Of a stretch of 64,000 nucleotides of DNA, positions 45,015-57,547 are shown one piece after another. The notes under the pieces were generated by a model that was not told the origin of the DNA, did no database searches, and was given only the letters and a program-made list of their open reading frames with translations. The stretch is from Tricholoma matsutake (Eukaryota; Basidiomycota; Agaricomycetes; Agaricales; Tricholomataceae): the NCBI GenBank assembly GCA_026075535.2, contig AP026542.1, forward strand, positions 3,348,001 through 3,412,000, written 5' to 3'. The stretch's first letter is position 1. Every line of letters begins with the position of its first letter. Both the position numbers and the translations under genes were made by a program.

Positions 45015-48000
45015 AAGGGGCTGTTTCCATCGGGGCTATGAAATAGTCCAGTATCTGAGCCTGTTCTGAAGCTGGAAGGCTCTGAAAGCGATTCAGCTTC
45101 CCGGAGCAATGCTGTTTGGATTCGGGGAAGTAGATGCTCTCTTAACTTTGGTAAGAAATTCTGCATGAGGGGTTAGTACAAATCAGCAGAAGAATACAAA
45201 GATTGTTCACCTTGATTGTGGGATCACCCTCATTCTTTTGTAGGAAGGTCGGTATGTGTACAGAACATTTCTAGGACTTTCCTATGTTGTACTGTACCCC
45301 AGGGTCATGTGTAACATCCTCTGGCTCTATTTCTGAGGATGGGCTAAGGCGTTAACGAACCAGCCTCTTGCGGATCATGCTGATATGGCGCTCTCGTCGC
45401 TCAATCCTCGATATTTGCTGTGGTATTGATCAGCCACTAGACCGAAGTGACCGAGTTTTGGACGTTCAGTGCTCGAGCTCGCTCTGATGCCCACCGCCAC
45501 CATAAGCAATGTTACACAAAATATCATGTAAAAGCTTACTGATTGAGTGGAATATGAGTCAGTTGTACCAAAGCGCCGGATGGTGTCAACATAGTTGCCG
45601 AGTGCATGGTACTTATTAGTCCTCAGATTGAGCTTCTTCTGCTTCCATGCATTACTGCTGGATGCCGTAGGTCCTCTTGATCCGGACACCACATTAATTG
45701 CAGATTTCTCCTGACGTTGTTGCCAAGCAGCACGCTCGCATTCCAACTCTTGAGTCTCGAATGCTTCACATGTCTTTTCCTCAAATGTGCATAGGCTGTT
45801 TCCCAGAGATGTAGTGACATGGGATAAAATTTCCAGAGTCGCATCCGTGTGCATGCTGAGCTTGGCAAGACCATGCCAGTGGGCTAATTCAAATAAGAGC
45901 TTGAGAACATATGTATTGTGGGGTTCAGGCAGAAGACCATCAAAAATGGATATAGCACACTATGTGAATAATATCAGTCAAGTTGAGAATACTAGCAATA
46001 ACACCCATTTGTAACATATCCTCGTAATCATGAGCAGTCATCTTCTTCAATTCTGACCAGTTTGACCTTATTTTTCTTATGCCATCAACCCCGAAAGGAG
46101 GAATCTCTCGAAATCTAATGGAAATATCAGTACCAAGCCTTCTGAGGCTTCGAACGATGCTTGCCATCTATCTAACTCGTGCTTGAGGCTTTCATTTTGG
46201 CAATCTAGAATGCGTAGTAGATGTATGAAAACTGCCTTCCAGACACCGAGCTCAACCTCATGCATGAGATCCACAGCGAGCATGCCGAACGTGTTGAAAC
46301 CAAATGGCACCAGATTGCTTGAAAATCCATTCTGACAAAGCATGAGCATTAAACTCAACCATCAGAGAGGTAAGAAGGTCATACTGCTGTTGGAACAAGA
46401 GAATCTTCTTGTAGGAGATCTTCCACTGCCATACTATCAACCACATAACCCTGCTCATATATCTTCTCGCACGCTGTCTCAACACGATTATGCCATTTCA
46501 CATCATCAATCCGGGCGAGAGTCCTGTGCTGTGTCATATCTTGATGCATCCCCATATTGGCAACATGATCTAACAGTATGAGACAACGAGGACAAGGGCA
46601 CTGACCAAGATTATGAATGCTAGCTATAAGAATTCTTTCAAAACTTTGATTTAAAGATGCCAGGATTCAAAAGAATCTTGGCTTACTTCTCCTTGTAGTC
46701 CACAGAATATATAAATATACGAGGGTAAAAGCGACGCCAAATGCCATCGCAACACATAATCACGATTCCATGCTCATAAGCTTCCAGGAATTCATTATCA
46801 AGGATGATCTCCCACTGAGCGTTATAGATTTCTCGATGACAATGGGCCATGAATGCTCCGTTTGGGCCCTTTCCACCCAGGTGCTCTGTGGCGAAGGCTT
46901 TAAATGCATCTGGGAGCTGTCATTCAAAAAGGAATGAGGATCACATACTAGCGCAAAGTTAATGAGGTCCTACTCACTGTCTCTAGGTAGGTGATGTGCT
47001 CAAATGCTTGACAGGAGGGCTTTGACCTTCTGTCCTTCGACTCATTCCCCATCGCAAGATAAATTGGCCATAGTTTAGCGGTGCTGAACGCTGAGAGCTG
47101 AGTACCATCTGAGGTGAACATAAGACCCACCACAACTCTCTGAAGGTTGCATCCCGGCTCTCCGGGAGAATCCTGAAGGTCATGGTGAGCCTCAATGAAT
47201 GCCTCTGAAGTGTAGAGTTCTCCGTGAGCTTTGACTGGTTTAGAAGCTTCAGTTGGTTGCCAAAATAACTCATATGGCTCGAAATGGAGGTGTGGATGGT
47301 TAGAGGGATGGATAATTTTCTCCCTAATCACTGACACCAGCTTGCAGTGATGAAGCATTCCCACGTCAAACTCCTTTTGCCCTGGATACAGCGACCTTGT
47401 GGGGAATGGAACCTTGATCTTGATTGGGGTTTTAACCCACCCACTGTTATCCTCTTTGTCCTCCCAGCCTTCATCGTTCGAGAGGGTTGCATGGCTGATC
47501 TCCACTCAGCTGTGCATTAATAAGCCGCCAGTTTGTCCCTGAAACATCCTCAGGTTGAAAGTTTGGATGCCCGACTATCTTGATGAGATCCTGAAAGCCA
47601 GATTGCATTTTCTTTAACCCACCATTCCAATACCATTCTCCTAGTAAAAACAACAACTGATTCAGATATGGGTGGTAAGAGTCAGCTGGATGGTCAGGGA
47701 AAGTATCCGGGGATGTATCCATCAGGTCATCACGTGTTATATTCTCATTGGGATCGTGGCCTAGGAAATGAGTTGCATGATACTGCCAGAAAAGGCCAAA
47801 TTTATTCTGTATGGATTTCAGCAGTCTCCTGACACGGGAATGAGCATTTGGGGGTTGCTCGGATGAGGGTGATGCTGGTATGGTAGCTGGATATGCGGTC
47901 AGTGCACATTCTGATGCTTCTGGTTGAGGAGCTGGAGGAAGTGCTGCTGGAGGTTCAGGTAGTATATCCCAGTAGCGCGTGGGTAGTTGGCGGGTTTCCC

Positions 48001-48962
48001 GGCAACCCCTGCGCTCTGCCAGTGGTTGATCCAAGTCTTTGTCATTCATGGAGGCACTCTAACCAGTATAATAGCGATTCAATGAGCAATGAGCTGCACC
48101 AACATCATAAGTCTTACTTCATTTTGCATGGCGAGTGCAACATTGTTTAATTCTTGTTCAACAGCTACATTTTGGTCTGCAGGGCTTTCCGCAGTTGTGC
48201 TTTGCATTACTTCCATTTTTTGATGCTTCTTGGCGTCATTCATGGAGGCACTCTAACCAGTATAATAGCGATTCAATGAGCAATGAGCTGCACCAACATC
48301 ATAAGTCTTACTTCACTTTGCATGGTGAGTGCAACATTGTTTAATTCTTGTTCAACAGCTACATTTTGGTCCGTAGGGCTTTCCGCAGTTGTGCTTTGCA
48401 TTACTTCCATTTTTTGATGCTTCTTGGCGTCATTCATGGAGGCACTCTAACCAGTATAATAGCGATTCAATGAGCAATGAGCTGCACCAACATCATAAGT
48501 CTTACTTCACTTTGCATGGCGAGTGCAACATTGTTTAATTCTTGTTCAACAGCTACATTTTGGTCTGCAGGGCTTTCCGCAGTTGTGCTTTGCATTACTT
48601 CCATTTTTTGATGCTTCTTGGCGTCATTCATGGAGGCACTCTAACCAGTATAATAGCGATTCAATGAGCAATGAGCTGCACCAACATCATAAGTCTTACT
48701 TCACTTTGCATGGTGAGTGCAACATTGTTTAATTCTTGTTCAACAGCTACATTTTGGTCCGTAGGGCTTTCCACAGTTGTGCTTTGCATTACTTCCATTT
48801 TTTGACACTTCTTGGACTGCCAGACCTCTTTAGCTTTCTCCAGACCGCTGGAAAGCTGTTTCTTTGTCTTCTGGCAACTACGCTTGTGAAAAGTATAGGC
48901 TTGTAGTACAGAGAACGTGCGCCCACAAAACAGACTTGACACCAGGCTGGCGGCAGGTCCAT
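45015..48962 (-). pseudogene. Plavaka transposase gene, 5' part
   Basis: The start is near 48,962 (MDLPPAW), with a frame slip inside a zinc finger (CGRTFSVLQAYTFHKRSC). Four tandem exons follow (48,045-48,820). Then come LPTRYWDILPEPP, FGLFWQYHA, EPYELFWQPTEASK, DGTQLSAFSTAKLWPIYLAM, GGKGPNGAFMAHCHREIY, CCDGIWRRFYPRIF, GQCPCPRCLI, FGFNTFGMLAVDLMHEVELG, FGVDGIRKIRSNWSELKKM, LHWHGLAKLS-type sequence, HALGNYVDTIRRFGTTDSYS and MQNFLPKLREHLLPRI. This is the conserved order of Plavaka, a CACTA-related basidiomycete transposase. Stops and frame changes occur at about 46,405-46,360. The gene is cut at 45,015 and continues at 24,304. Confidence 0.88.
48045..48820 (-). repeat. 194-bp tandem repeat = quadruplicated exon plus intron
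   Basis: TTCATGGAGGCACTCTAACC starts at 48,045, 48,239, 48,433 and 48,627, exactly 194 bp apart, with very few differences between units. On the minus strand each unit is a 135-nt open exon (SASMNDAKKHQKMEVMQST to ALAMQSE) followed by a 59-nt intron (GTAAGACTTATG to ACTGGTTAG). 135 nt is 45 codons in phase 0, so each copy adds 45 residues without shifting the frame. The array lies between the N-terminal zinc finger and the rest of the Plavaka protein. Confidence 0.88.
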
Positions 48963-49049
48963 GGCGAGATAATGAGAATGGTGGTGGGCAGAACTCTGCT
49001 AACAGTGCGACGTCCAGAAACCTCAGCCTGATTGGAGGGCTCAACGTGA

Positions 49050-49430
49050 GAAAATGATTGCTAGCATGTATGAGTCAATTTATGAATTGACAGTCCGAGT
49101 CCGATATTGCCAGATTAGTAAAAGGCCATAAATGTTGGGCGCGCTACGGAGGCATTGTATTAGAATGAGGAAATGTTCAAGTTAATGCTAAGGGATGAGT
49201 GAGCTTACTGTTGTCATTCCCATCAAACTTGCACTTTGAAGTTTCCTATTTCAAATTATCCCAAATCATCGGTGGATATCATCAATAGTTGTAGCACCAT
49301 ACCTTTGCTTTGACCATGTATGATGGGTTATACTAAAATGACTCAAGCTGGAAGTTGGGACAATGTGGGGACTAATAAAACAGAAGGATGTTCACAGATA
49401 ATAAGATTTTACAAGATATACTATACATAG
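49050..49430. other. No gene seen
   Basis: AT-rich spacer between the Plavaka start and the 3' end of the next minus-strand gene. No repeat or conserved site noticed. Confidence 0.5.
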
Positions 49431-49434
49431 GTAA

Positions 49435-51505
49435 TCATGGAAGCTGGGTAGGAACAACTGCGGCACAGCCAAATAAACAATAGAAAGTTTGCATATAAAA
49501 ACGAGTGATGTGGTCCTCGAGTTGCTGGACATCTGCTTCAGTATACATATTATGTGAGGCCAGATCAGGTAGTAAAAGAGGCGTCGGCTTTGGTCCATCC
49601 CAATCCCTCATCAATGCCCTCACCACCAGCAAAAATGGTAACCTTTCTCGCCAGTCATGAGCTTGCAAACCAAAATTTGCCTGCTGTACATTGGTGACGA
49701 CTAGCGAAGGTACATCAAAACACTTTAGCACCATAGCCTGCTGCTCATGTTCACCCCAGTGGGGTGACAAGCCTGAGGCATGCGTGTCAAGGGCCAAAAG
49801 CTCAAAGCAGAAATTAAGCTCAGTCAATTCCCATAGAATTTTCTGTGCCTCATCAACTGGCACTGTGGGACAACTGTCAGATGGTGGAGGACAAAGGTCA
49901 ATCTGGAGTTCATCCAAAGCATCTGCAAAGATGGCCTTGACTTGTTCACGTTGACAAATTAAACTTGGCTCATGGCTGCGTGCCACAAGCCATCAAGAAG
50001 AAAATCACACCACTGTTGACCGGACAAGGGAGATGCTGAGCTTTCTGCTGAAAATACTCGTAAGATGCAGGCAGGTTGAAATACTTTCCATGTGGCAAAG
50101 AATTTTGCACGGTGAGCCTCGTTGGTGGAAGCAAAAATCGCTGCCTCAGGAAATAGATAACGCGTGTGATAAGATGCTGGGGGTTTGTCCCTTTTAACCG
50201 CCTTCAACATATCACACCAGGCAGGAATTGGGAGTGGCATGAGGGGGCTCTCGTACACATCAAACTTGTCATGGCCCGTTGGCGGATTTGAAGATTTCCA
50301 CTTATTATCTGTTGTGGGAGGGTGAGTTGACGGATGACAAAACAACTCTGGTTACTTACGAAGAACTCCTTTTCCCTTACCCTTGTTGGCACCGTATTGT
50401 TGGCTAACTCCCCCAATGGCCCTGGCGCCTGGTCTGTCTTTTGATCTTACTAAGGCTTCTACATGTCCTGATGCGGATGTATTCATTTCGCTGGCATGGA
50501 GGGCGAACAGATCCGGATAGCGCAGGAAGTTGTGAGCATACAGTAAGATTGCCTCATGCTTGTGATGAGAACTAGCCAGGCCCCAGTATATAATAGGATA
50601 ATTGAAGCGGTGTGGCTCAAAGCAGATCCCATAGTGGCGCGGTACCATAAGTGGGATGACTGCGAGTATATTTGTTTGGCCAAGGTCCGAGGCTGGCCGT
50701 GTCAACCAGAATGGAAGGCCTGCATGGAAAAAGTCCTGTGCAACGCGAATATCATTGGTGAAAACACCAACAGTGTCAGCAACTTCGACTGACGGGGAGC
50801 CCACTCCCAACCTAGTTGAGTCCATCCGGGGTTTGTACACCTCCATGTAATCCAACATCGCCATTACATCAAGCCAACACCTTTGCACATCCCTCACGCC
50901 AAACGCCATCTGACGGAAGTTTGTCCATACCAACCCAAGATGGACAAGGCCATGCTCGATCATTTTAACCATTGGTCCAAGGGTAGGCAGCGCCCGAGAT
51001 TTGGATGAATTCAACATGAATGCTTGGACCCGAGATAACAAAATCGACACTGAACACTTCAGCTTGCCCAGCTTCGAATCCGATAGCTTGCCAAGGCCCC
51101 AAATAGGGGATGCTGGGTCCCTCAAGGGTATAAAGTCCTCGTGCATAGGTTCCCACCATATAATTAAATGGGCGGAAAGCGATTTAGCCCTAGGAATTGC
51201 ACTGTGGTGACAGTTAAACACATTATAAGGCTGTGGCCAGAGAATAGGATCGTCATCTGCATAGAGGCTGTCGGTGCGCATCATTACTTTATGGTCTCCA
51301 GCTGGCAGTTCAGGGATGAAGGTTCGATTAGGAGTGGTGACAAAATATTCTCTGTCGAAGAGGAGAGCCCCAACTTTGCCATCTGTCGCACCAATGGGCC
51401 CTGTAAGAACACATTCAGTGGGGAAGCCATCACAAACTCAAGATTCAACACACTATAATCAACTTGAAACCTCAGCAAATCATCATCCACAAGCATGGCA
51501 GTCAT
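49435..51505 (-). pseudogene. 'QRCWLDV' multicopy family gene, frameshifted
   Basis: The start at 51,505 gives MTAMLVDDDLLRFQVDYSVL. The frame changes near 51,284 (DDPILWPQPYNVFN). The long part holds VKMIEHGLVHLGLVWTNFRQ, RDVQRCWLDVMAMLDYMEVY, ADTVGVFTNDIRVAQDFFHA and FWLTRPASDL. A GTAAGT..CACAACAG intron near 50,300-50,360 leads to HDKFDVYESPLMPLPIPAW, YLFPEAAIFAS and FATWKVFQPACILRVFS, and after another frameshift at about 49,985 to ILWELTELNFCFELLALD and WRERLPFLLVVRALM, with the stop at 49,435. I know this layout as a highly repeated Agaricomycete family without assigned function. A paired TGAC-N5-GTCA site lies 160 bp upstream. Confidence 0.6.
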
Positions 51506-51559
51506 TTTGATGAGTTCCTGCTAGCCATGAGAATACTACTTAGTACTAGTAAGAGAGGT

Positions 51560-51790
51560 ACAGGCAAGGGCTTACAAATGATGTAAATATAGCGTTGAGC
51601 CTTCAAGTTCAAGGTGCCAAAGGCATCCACAGACAACTTGACAGAATCCAAATGTAGGATTGAGTGACGAAAAGTCAGACTCAAGGCAGGTGACAAAAAG
51701 TCAGACCTGCAGGTGATGAAAAACGAGTAGGAGAAAATGGAGCGCGGAAAGAAGCAGCAAGCTTCAAGTTGGAAATACACTTCAAGCTTT
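51560..51790 (-). repeat. Left copy of an inverted repeat (partner 60,660-60,930)
   Basis: Read on the minus strand, this segment (TTCCAACTTGAAG, TTTCCGC.CTCCATTTTCTCC, the two palindromic sites, CAACGCTATATTTACATCAT) is repeated on the plus strand at 60,660-60,930 in the same order. The pair encloses the JmjC and deaminase-like genes, 9.4 kb in all. Confidence 0.8.
51665..51703 (-). promoter_or_regulatory. TGAC-N5-GTCA site pair upstream of the QRCWLDV gene
   Basis: TGACGAAAAGTCA (51,665-51,677) and TGACAAAAAGTCA (51,691-51,703), 26 bp apart, sit 160 bp before the minus-strand start at 51,505. Each is a perfect inverted repeat of TGAC with a 5-base spacer, the kind of site bound by a dimeric factor such as bZIP or TALE homeodomain proteins. 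The factor is unknown. Confidence 0.5.
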
Positions 51791-52012
51791 CAAGTTCAAG
51801 TTCAGGCTCAGGCTCTTGAACTTGAAATGTCTGACTCAGCTGTCTCAAGTTCTCATGCTAATGTAGGGTTAAGGTTAACCACGGGCAAATCTTACACAGC
51901 CACCGAAATTCAAGTTCAAAGTGGCGGCAGCCCTTGTTCTTGAAGCTTAAAGTCCAAGTCTCATTCTCGTCGTATCTTGCCATATTCCTGGCTGCAGTTA
52001 AAAGTGCTGGTC

Positions 52013-52057
52013 TGACTTTTCGTCACCTGCACTGGTGTTGAGTCTGACTTCTTGTCA
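52013..52057 (+). promoter_or_regulatory. TGAC-N5-GTCA site pair upstream of the 52.1-kb gene
   Basis: TGACTTTTCGTCA (52,013-52,025) and TGACTTCTTGTCA (52,045-52,057) end 47 bp before the start at 52,104. Together with the pair at 51,665 they lie between two divergent genes. Confidence 0.5.
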
Positions 52058-52103
52058 CTCAAGTGCCATAACTTGAAGCTCAAGGTTGCAGTGCTAGGCC
52101 AAA

Positions 52104-53350
52104 ATGGCCAACCAGGAGAAATTTCGTACCACAAGCACCTTTTTCAAAGACATTCCTTGGAAAATGGATGTTGTCTCTGCCCCCGGTGGTTTTGATAAAC
52201 TAGAAACAGCGGTATCTAATGTGTGTGTGAGTTGACTCACTTTTCAATTATTTTCTGTTAATGCTTATTCTGCTAAGGTGTACTTGGGTGTGATTTGTGA
52301 GCAGGAGAACTTGTGCCAATCCAGGTCAACATACTTTACAGGAATGGAGAACTTGATGGTCCTGCGAAGATTTTGTCTAACCAGTGACTTTCCTGAGAAA
52401 AAGGCCGACATACTTGTGAAGGAACTTCTGAAGTATAGCCTCCTGGATGTAGTCGCATTTGTTTTTGATACATCAGAGAGCAATTCCAAAGAAAGGGGGG
52501 AAGTGCCATTCATTGATAAGATTGTGCATCTCTTTTTCTCTGTAACACTACTTGCCTGTTTAAAAATATACCTCTCAGGGCCATGCAACTATGGGTGACT
52601 GGCCCAAAGTCATCAAAACTGTGATCGGAAGCATGGAATCTGATAGCACATATATGTTTCTTAATGCAACGACTGTTGATGATCGGCTCTCTGCCTGTTA
52701 TCACGCGGTTTGTCATGCCACTGGGAATGTTCACAGGGCGAAGATTATCCAAAACTTTGCGGCTGCTGCATTTCATCTGTCCTATCTTCTCCGAGTACGT
52801 GTGCCGCACTCTCCATTTTTTTTCCCCCAACACTTTAGTCATCAGGGTAATTTGTACTTGCCCAATGACAAGAACGATCTCAAGGAGGCACTTGGAAAGT
52901 AAAGGCATAATTTCATGACAGACCTTTCCTAATGTTCACAATGTGTCAGATATGGTGTTTCAGTAGACCACAAGAATTTTGACATAGTGCCAGAAATGTT
53001 ACAAAACCCTTTATTTATCGCTCTTGCCCTTTCACCAGTATTCCTCCTTGTCAATCGTTCGTTAATAAACATGTCTTTTGGGAAGACGAAAATGTTTGAG
53101 GTATGAGAGCACTTGAAACTGGAAGGATGCCACTGATTCCTAAACATTATTATAGCTCTGGAAATCATTTGGTAACAAACGACCCACCATAATTAGAAAG
53201 GTTGAAAAACGACTATTAAGAGTTATATTTGATATTGCCACCACAAAAACAACCGTAACAATTCCAGGGTTGTTGGTGGAAGCATTCACAGATATCTCTG
53301 AGATGGGTGTACATGATATATGTAATAATGATGCCAGTTGGTTCACAGCT
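52104..53350 (+). pseudogene. Multi-exon gene, unrecognised
   Basis: The start at 52,104 gives MANQEKFRTTSTFFKDIPWK. A donor near 52,230 (GTGAGT) and an acceptor near 52,300 lead to PIQVNILYRNGELDGPAKIL, a frame change, then EKKADILVKELLKYSLLDVV, an intron (about 52,535-52,578), then MGDWPKVIKTVIGSMESDST and KIIQNFAAAAFHLSYLLR. A later exon (about 53,165-53,355) has KRPTIIRKVEKRLLRVIF and TIPGLLVEAFTDISEMGV. No known domain is apparent. It may be a separate gene or the 5' part of the JmjC gene that follows on the same strand. The shared TGAC palindromes stand just upstream of its start. Confidence 0.4.
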
Positions 53351-53445
53351 GGTGAGACCTTCTTATATTATCTATGGACCGACTTTAATTCGATTTCTCA
53401 GATATCCGAATACTAAAGGTCCCCATTGTTACCTCTGAATATCGT

Positions 53446-56400
53446 GTGAACCATCATGTGGAGTCTCCTAATTCCTTTGCACGTGGTGCAACCTCTGTAC
53501 GTGGTGGGCCTGGGCCTGCGGTGGATAAAGAAGAGGAGGAGGAGGAGGATGGTGATGAGGACAAAAAACACATTTGCGAAGGATTGCGCCATCTTGGAGG
53601 TAGGAATTCTGAGGAAGATGATAGCCGTGGACAAGGAAATAGTGGCACTGTGAGAGGGGCTTATCGACACCAAAATGACCAAGGAAGTGCTCAACCAGAA
53701 AGGCTCACTGGCAACTCTGGCATGGATATTGCCATGGATAGAGCAAGTGATGTGGATAGAGCAGGCATCGCACAGCAAGTAGAACAATCAGGAAGATCTG
53801 GAGGTGAGGACGAGAATCCTAGCGCAATGGATGTTGACGTGGATACAGGAGATGTTGCAAACCGAGGAGAACAATCTGGTGCGGTGGATGTGGACATGAG
53901 AGAGGGCAGTATGAATGAGCATGACAAGGCTCCAAATGGCGCAACTCCAGAATCAAGCCCCCACAAGATGCCTTCACCCTCAGATGATTCACTCTCCACT
54001 AAAAAGGACAGTCCAATTGCTGGAGAAAAGCGAAAGAACCCGACGTGAGAGGCAAAAACAAAGACAACAGACCAATTGCCCCTTCCACCACCAAAAACAA
54101 AGTTAAAGTCAAGGTCAAGGCCAAGGGCAAAACCAAAACCAAAGCCTGAATCAAAAATTCAATCTGGACTGCAGTCTGTAGATGCCGTGGAGCGCAACTA
54201 TTTTGAGGAGATCAAATTCGGAGGTGTTAGTAGACTTGTTGATATCATCGACTTAATGCAGGATATGGTCAGTCATTTGCCATCTTAAAAGAACACAATT
54301 TATTGTCCTTTGCAGATTAAACCTGAAAAACCAAACCTTTCAAGAACTCGAAAGGCATGCACGTTTATATGTATTATAATTCATACCTAATAACTCATAT
54401 TCCATCTATAGAAATGATTTGTAGGCAAATCAGTATCGCTATGGGCTCCTGGGAAGGATGACCCAGTTACATACACCCCGTCATTCCATGTAAGCTCTAC
54501 CTAGACTCATTTGCCACAATATAGTGACTTTCGGCACTCCCTTAGTTTGCTGATGAGTGCTCCATGTTCAAAATTATTCACAGTGCTGTCATAGCGGGCT
54601 ATAAAGACAGCCAACCTCTGTGGATGGTTTGTCCGGAGGAGAGCACATTTTGTATACTCTCAAAGCAGGAACTCGGGAGCAAGAGTGACCAAGAGATACA
54701 AGCAATATTCCACTGAAAACATGTTGTAATACATGACCAATTTGAGCCTACACTCACTTTTGATGAAAAGGGTTTGAAAACATTAGGGGACCTGTACAAG
54801 TCTGTGATGATTCATGGTGTGTTTGAAGCATATTCTTGTTGTGTTTGGACATCCTAATTATGTGCCAGATTACTCAATTGAAAACTCCTTCGAAGCCGAA
54901 TCATCTCACCACCTGAAGGGTACTTTAGAAGATATGCTGAGGTGTCATAGGGAGAAAAGTAAAATCCTCAATGCACTGGACTTCCCAATGCTGTCTGCCC
55001 CTCATCCTCCCACATCATTTGCTTCTGATCTTGCAGCGTTCAGTGCCACCATCGATTTACCGATGTGTAGCCAGGCTATTTCATTTCCAATGGCAAGTAC
55101 TAGATGGGGCCTTGCAGCAACATCAGGTGCCCACCATCTCTGGCATATTGATTGCAACGGCTTCTGCACTTACATCGACACCCAAACTGGCATGAAATGG
55201 TGGATTGTTGCAAAGCCCAAACCTGGGTCGATGCATTTCTCTGATGCTATGCTATTCACTGAAGAATACAATATTTCTGCTGCCAATCTGGAGAAGTGGG
55301 ACCTTGAGGCAGTCCTTCTTTGTCCCAGATCCCAAATGTAAGTTGTGTCTGCTTGGCACCCCCATATTCATAACCATTGTCCTATAGGTTAATGCGGCCA
55401 AACACACCGCATTTTGTTGTGACACCAAAATCTGCAATTTGTCATGGAGGTCATTTTTACGCAATGTCCACAATCCAAGACACGGTTTTCGGGCTTTATC
55501 ATATGTTTGTTGCTAGCGAGAGGGTGACGAACATGGAACACAGTCATGATGTGCATCTTCTACTTCAAAGGATGGTTACTTATCTTCACTATGTCCTTGT
55601 CAAGCGCAGGTCTAAACTAGATTTGTCGACGCCACCGCCCACTTGTCATATTCCCGATGTCTCCACCTTTGAAGGGGTGCTTGACCTGTTCATGTCATGC
55701 GTCATCATGGAACTTGGGGATCTCATCAACCCTCTGGCATACAGGAAGAAATATCGACATGGACCTAAACATGACCATGATTGGCTGTGCACTATCCATG
55801 CCCATGGGCTATCTAGGGACCTTCGTCATTGGTGGTGTGCACGCTATCTGTTTCTCAACCCCGAGAAGGAATCATTCATCGATGGTGGCCTCGTATTCAA
55901 GGACCTACTCTCCCAGCATATTGTAGCACTGATCTCGTATACTAAGACTATGGCAGAAGAGAATGATGCTCAAGGTGAAGTGTTGGAGTGCACAGCAGAT
56001 GTTCTGATGGATTTACTGAAGAAGTATTTCCCTTATGATCTACATTTTGGGGTTAGCAAGGGCTTTGAGTGGGCGGGACCAAGATACATTGTTAAGGCTA
56101 GGGCAGGAGTGTTATCCTCATACACGAGATGTAGGTATTACACTTTCTTTAAACACAATCTACTTACAAAGACGTTGCAGGCTATGATATCCTGAGCCTC
56201 GGGGCAACTCCTGTGGACCTGGACTTTGTACAGCAGTACAACGATCTGGTTATGGAATCAGATTCTGACATGAATTCCTCAGATGACTCTGACCGCGACA
56301 GTGAAGAAAGCGATTCAGACACTGATGATGAAGACCAGTCCAGTAGTGATGATGATGGTGATCTGAGCAACTCAGATGATGATGGTATATCCAACGTTCA

Positions 56401-56500
56401 GACTGTCTTCACATGCTCACTGACAGATGTCATAGCTGATTGCTCATGTCCATGCAAATGCAGGAGATGCGGCACCCTACCATCATTACAGTCACTTTAG
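53446..56500 (+). pseudogene. JmjC-domain protein
   Basis: A disordered N-terminus (Glu-, Asp- and Gln-rich, with NPSAMDVDVD) and a basic Pro-Lys part lead to SRLVDIIDLMQDM. Exons at 54,546-54,816, 54,869-55,337, 55,388-56,130 and 56,181-56,500 join in phase over introns of about 50 nt. The JmjC core has STRWGLAATSGAHHLWHIDC (HxD iron ligands), TGMKWWIVAKPKPG, LMRPNTPHFVVTPKSAIC and HGGHFYAMST (distal His), and the C-terminal tail is acidic. JmjC enzymes are 2OG-Fe(II) oxygenases, many of them protein-lysine demethylases. The only clear break is a TGA at 54,714, where arginine is likely. All metal ligands are present. The gene may be recently dead or even functional if that codon was misread. 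Confidence 0.75.
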
Positions 56501-56509
56501 CATTGTCCA

Positions 56510-57545
56510 GTCCCTCTACGAGGTATCAACACTTGCTCATACTTGTACAAGGGTCACGAGTCTAAGGCTGTTGTATCATGATCACTGCAGCCAGTGTGAT
56601 GGTGAACTTGAAGACCCAGTTCAGTGATACTCCCATAGGCAACATTTCTTCTATTTCAATCTCTGTGCACAGGTAGCATCTTTCTATATAACAGATTTTC
56701 TATGTATTTGTCTTCTTTCAATATGTCAGCTTGGCCTAGGACATTGAACTTGAATTTTGGGACCGTGCCATCAAATTTCAGTGGCTGTGTAACATTTGCC
56801 TGCGGTTAGCCTTAACTCTAACATGCTTTCAAATACAAACTGCAAGTGTATTACTAAATTACTAAGCATCAAATTGTTGTGCAAGATTTTCCCAGCATGA
56901 GCTCATTCTGCTGGCTTTATGCTGTTTCTTTGGTCAGCTATAGATTTGTCGTGTTCAAATTTTCAATGTTGCCGTGGCCCCCTAATTACTAGTCAACGCC
57001 ATCAGCCTAACCTTTACTGTACTCCTGACTGTTTTTGGCTAATAATTGAATCTTGTGTTCTTATAGTCTTCTCATGCTCATTTTCAGTCATACTTTATTT
57101 TAAAAAAATTCGCCGGTCAGATTGGCGGCTATACAAAAGGAGCAGCCACTAGGTGACCCACTCCATATGTATGTAGTTACGAGGAAAAGACTCCGAGTCG
57201 GAGATTCCGGCATTCTGGTTCATCGCAGCAAATGATATCATCTCACGATATAGCGATATACACGAGACAGCGTGAGACTTGGACATTATAACTTATAAGT
57301 AGCCACCAGATCATGATCATATGATATATCACATACTTACTACCTCTCACTACATGATTCTACCCTATGCTTGGCAGATCAGGTGCATTTCCATCTTAGG
57401 AACACTGGAGCTTCGCGGTAGCAGAGAGTCCCAGAGTCTTTTCTCACATTCATATACAGTTTATAACTTGAACAGTGACTCCGAGTCGGACGCTGGTGTC
57501 CATTGTCTCAACCCATCATTGTACCACCACCTCTTTATTTCAGTT
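56510..57545. other. Spacer with palindromic sequences
   Basis: No convincing exon. CTCCGAGTCGGAG, an almost perfect inverted repeat, occurs at 57,191, and CTCCGAGTCGGA again at about 57,480, both upstream of the gene starting at 57,548. Frames from 57,321 are probably 5' leader sequence. Confidence 0.45.
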
Positions 57546-57547
57546 CC

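Noticed and set aside
24297..45022. Target-site duplication of the 20.7-kb element
   Set aside because: The 8 bases before CAGTG (ACAACTCT) and after CACTG (AAGGGGCT) do not match, nor do shorter flanks. The ends may be off by a few bases or the duplication has decayed.
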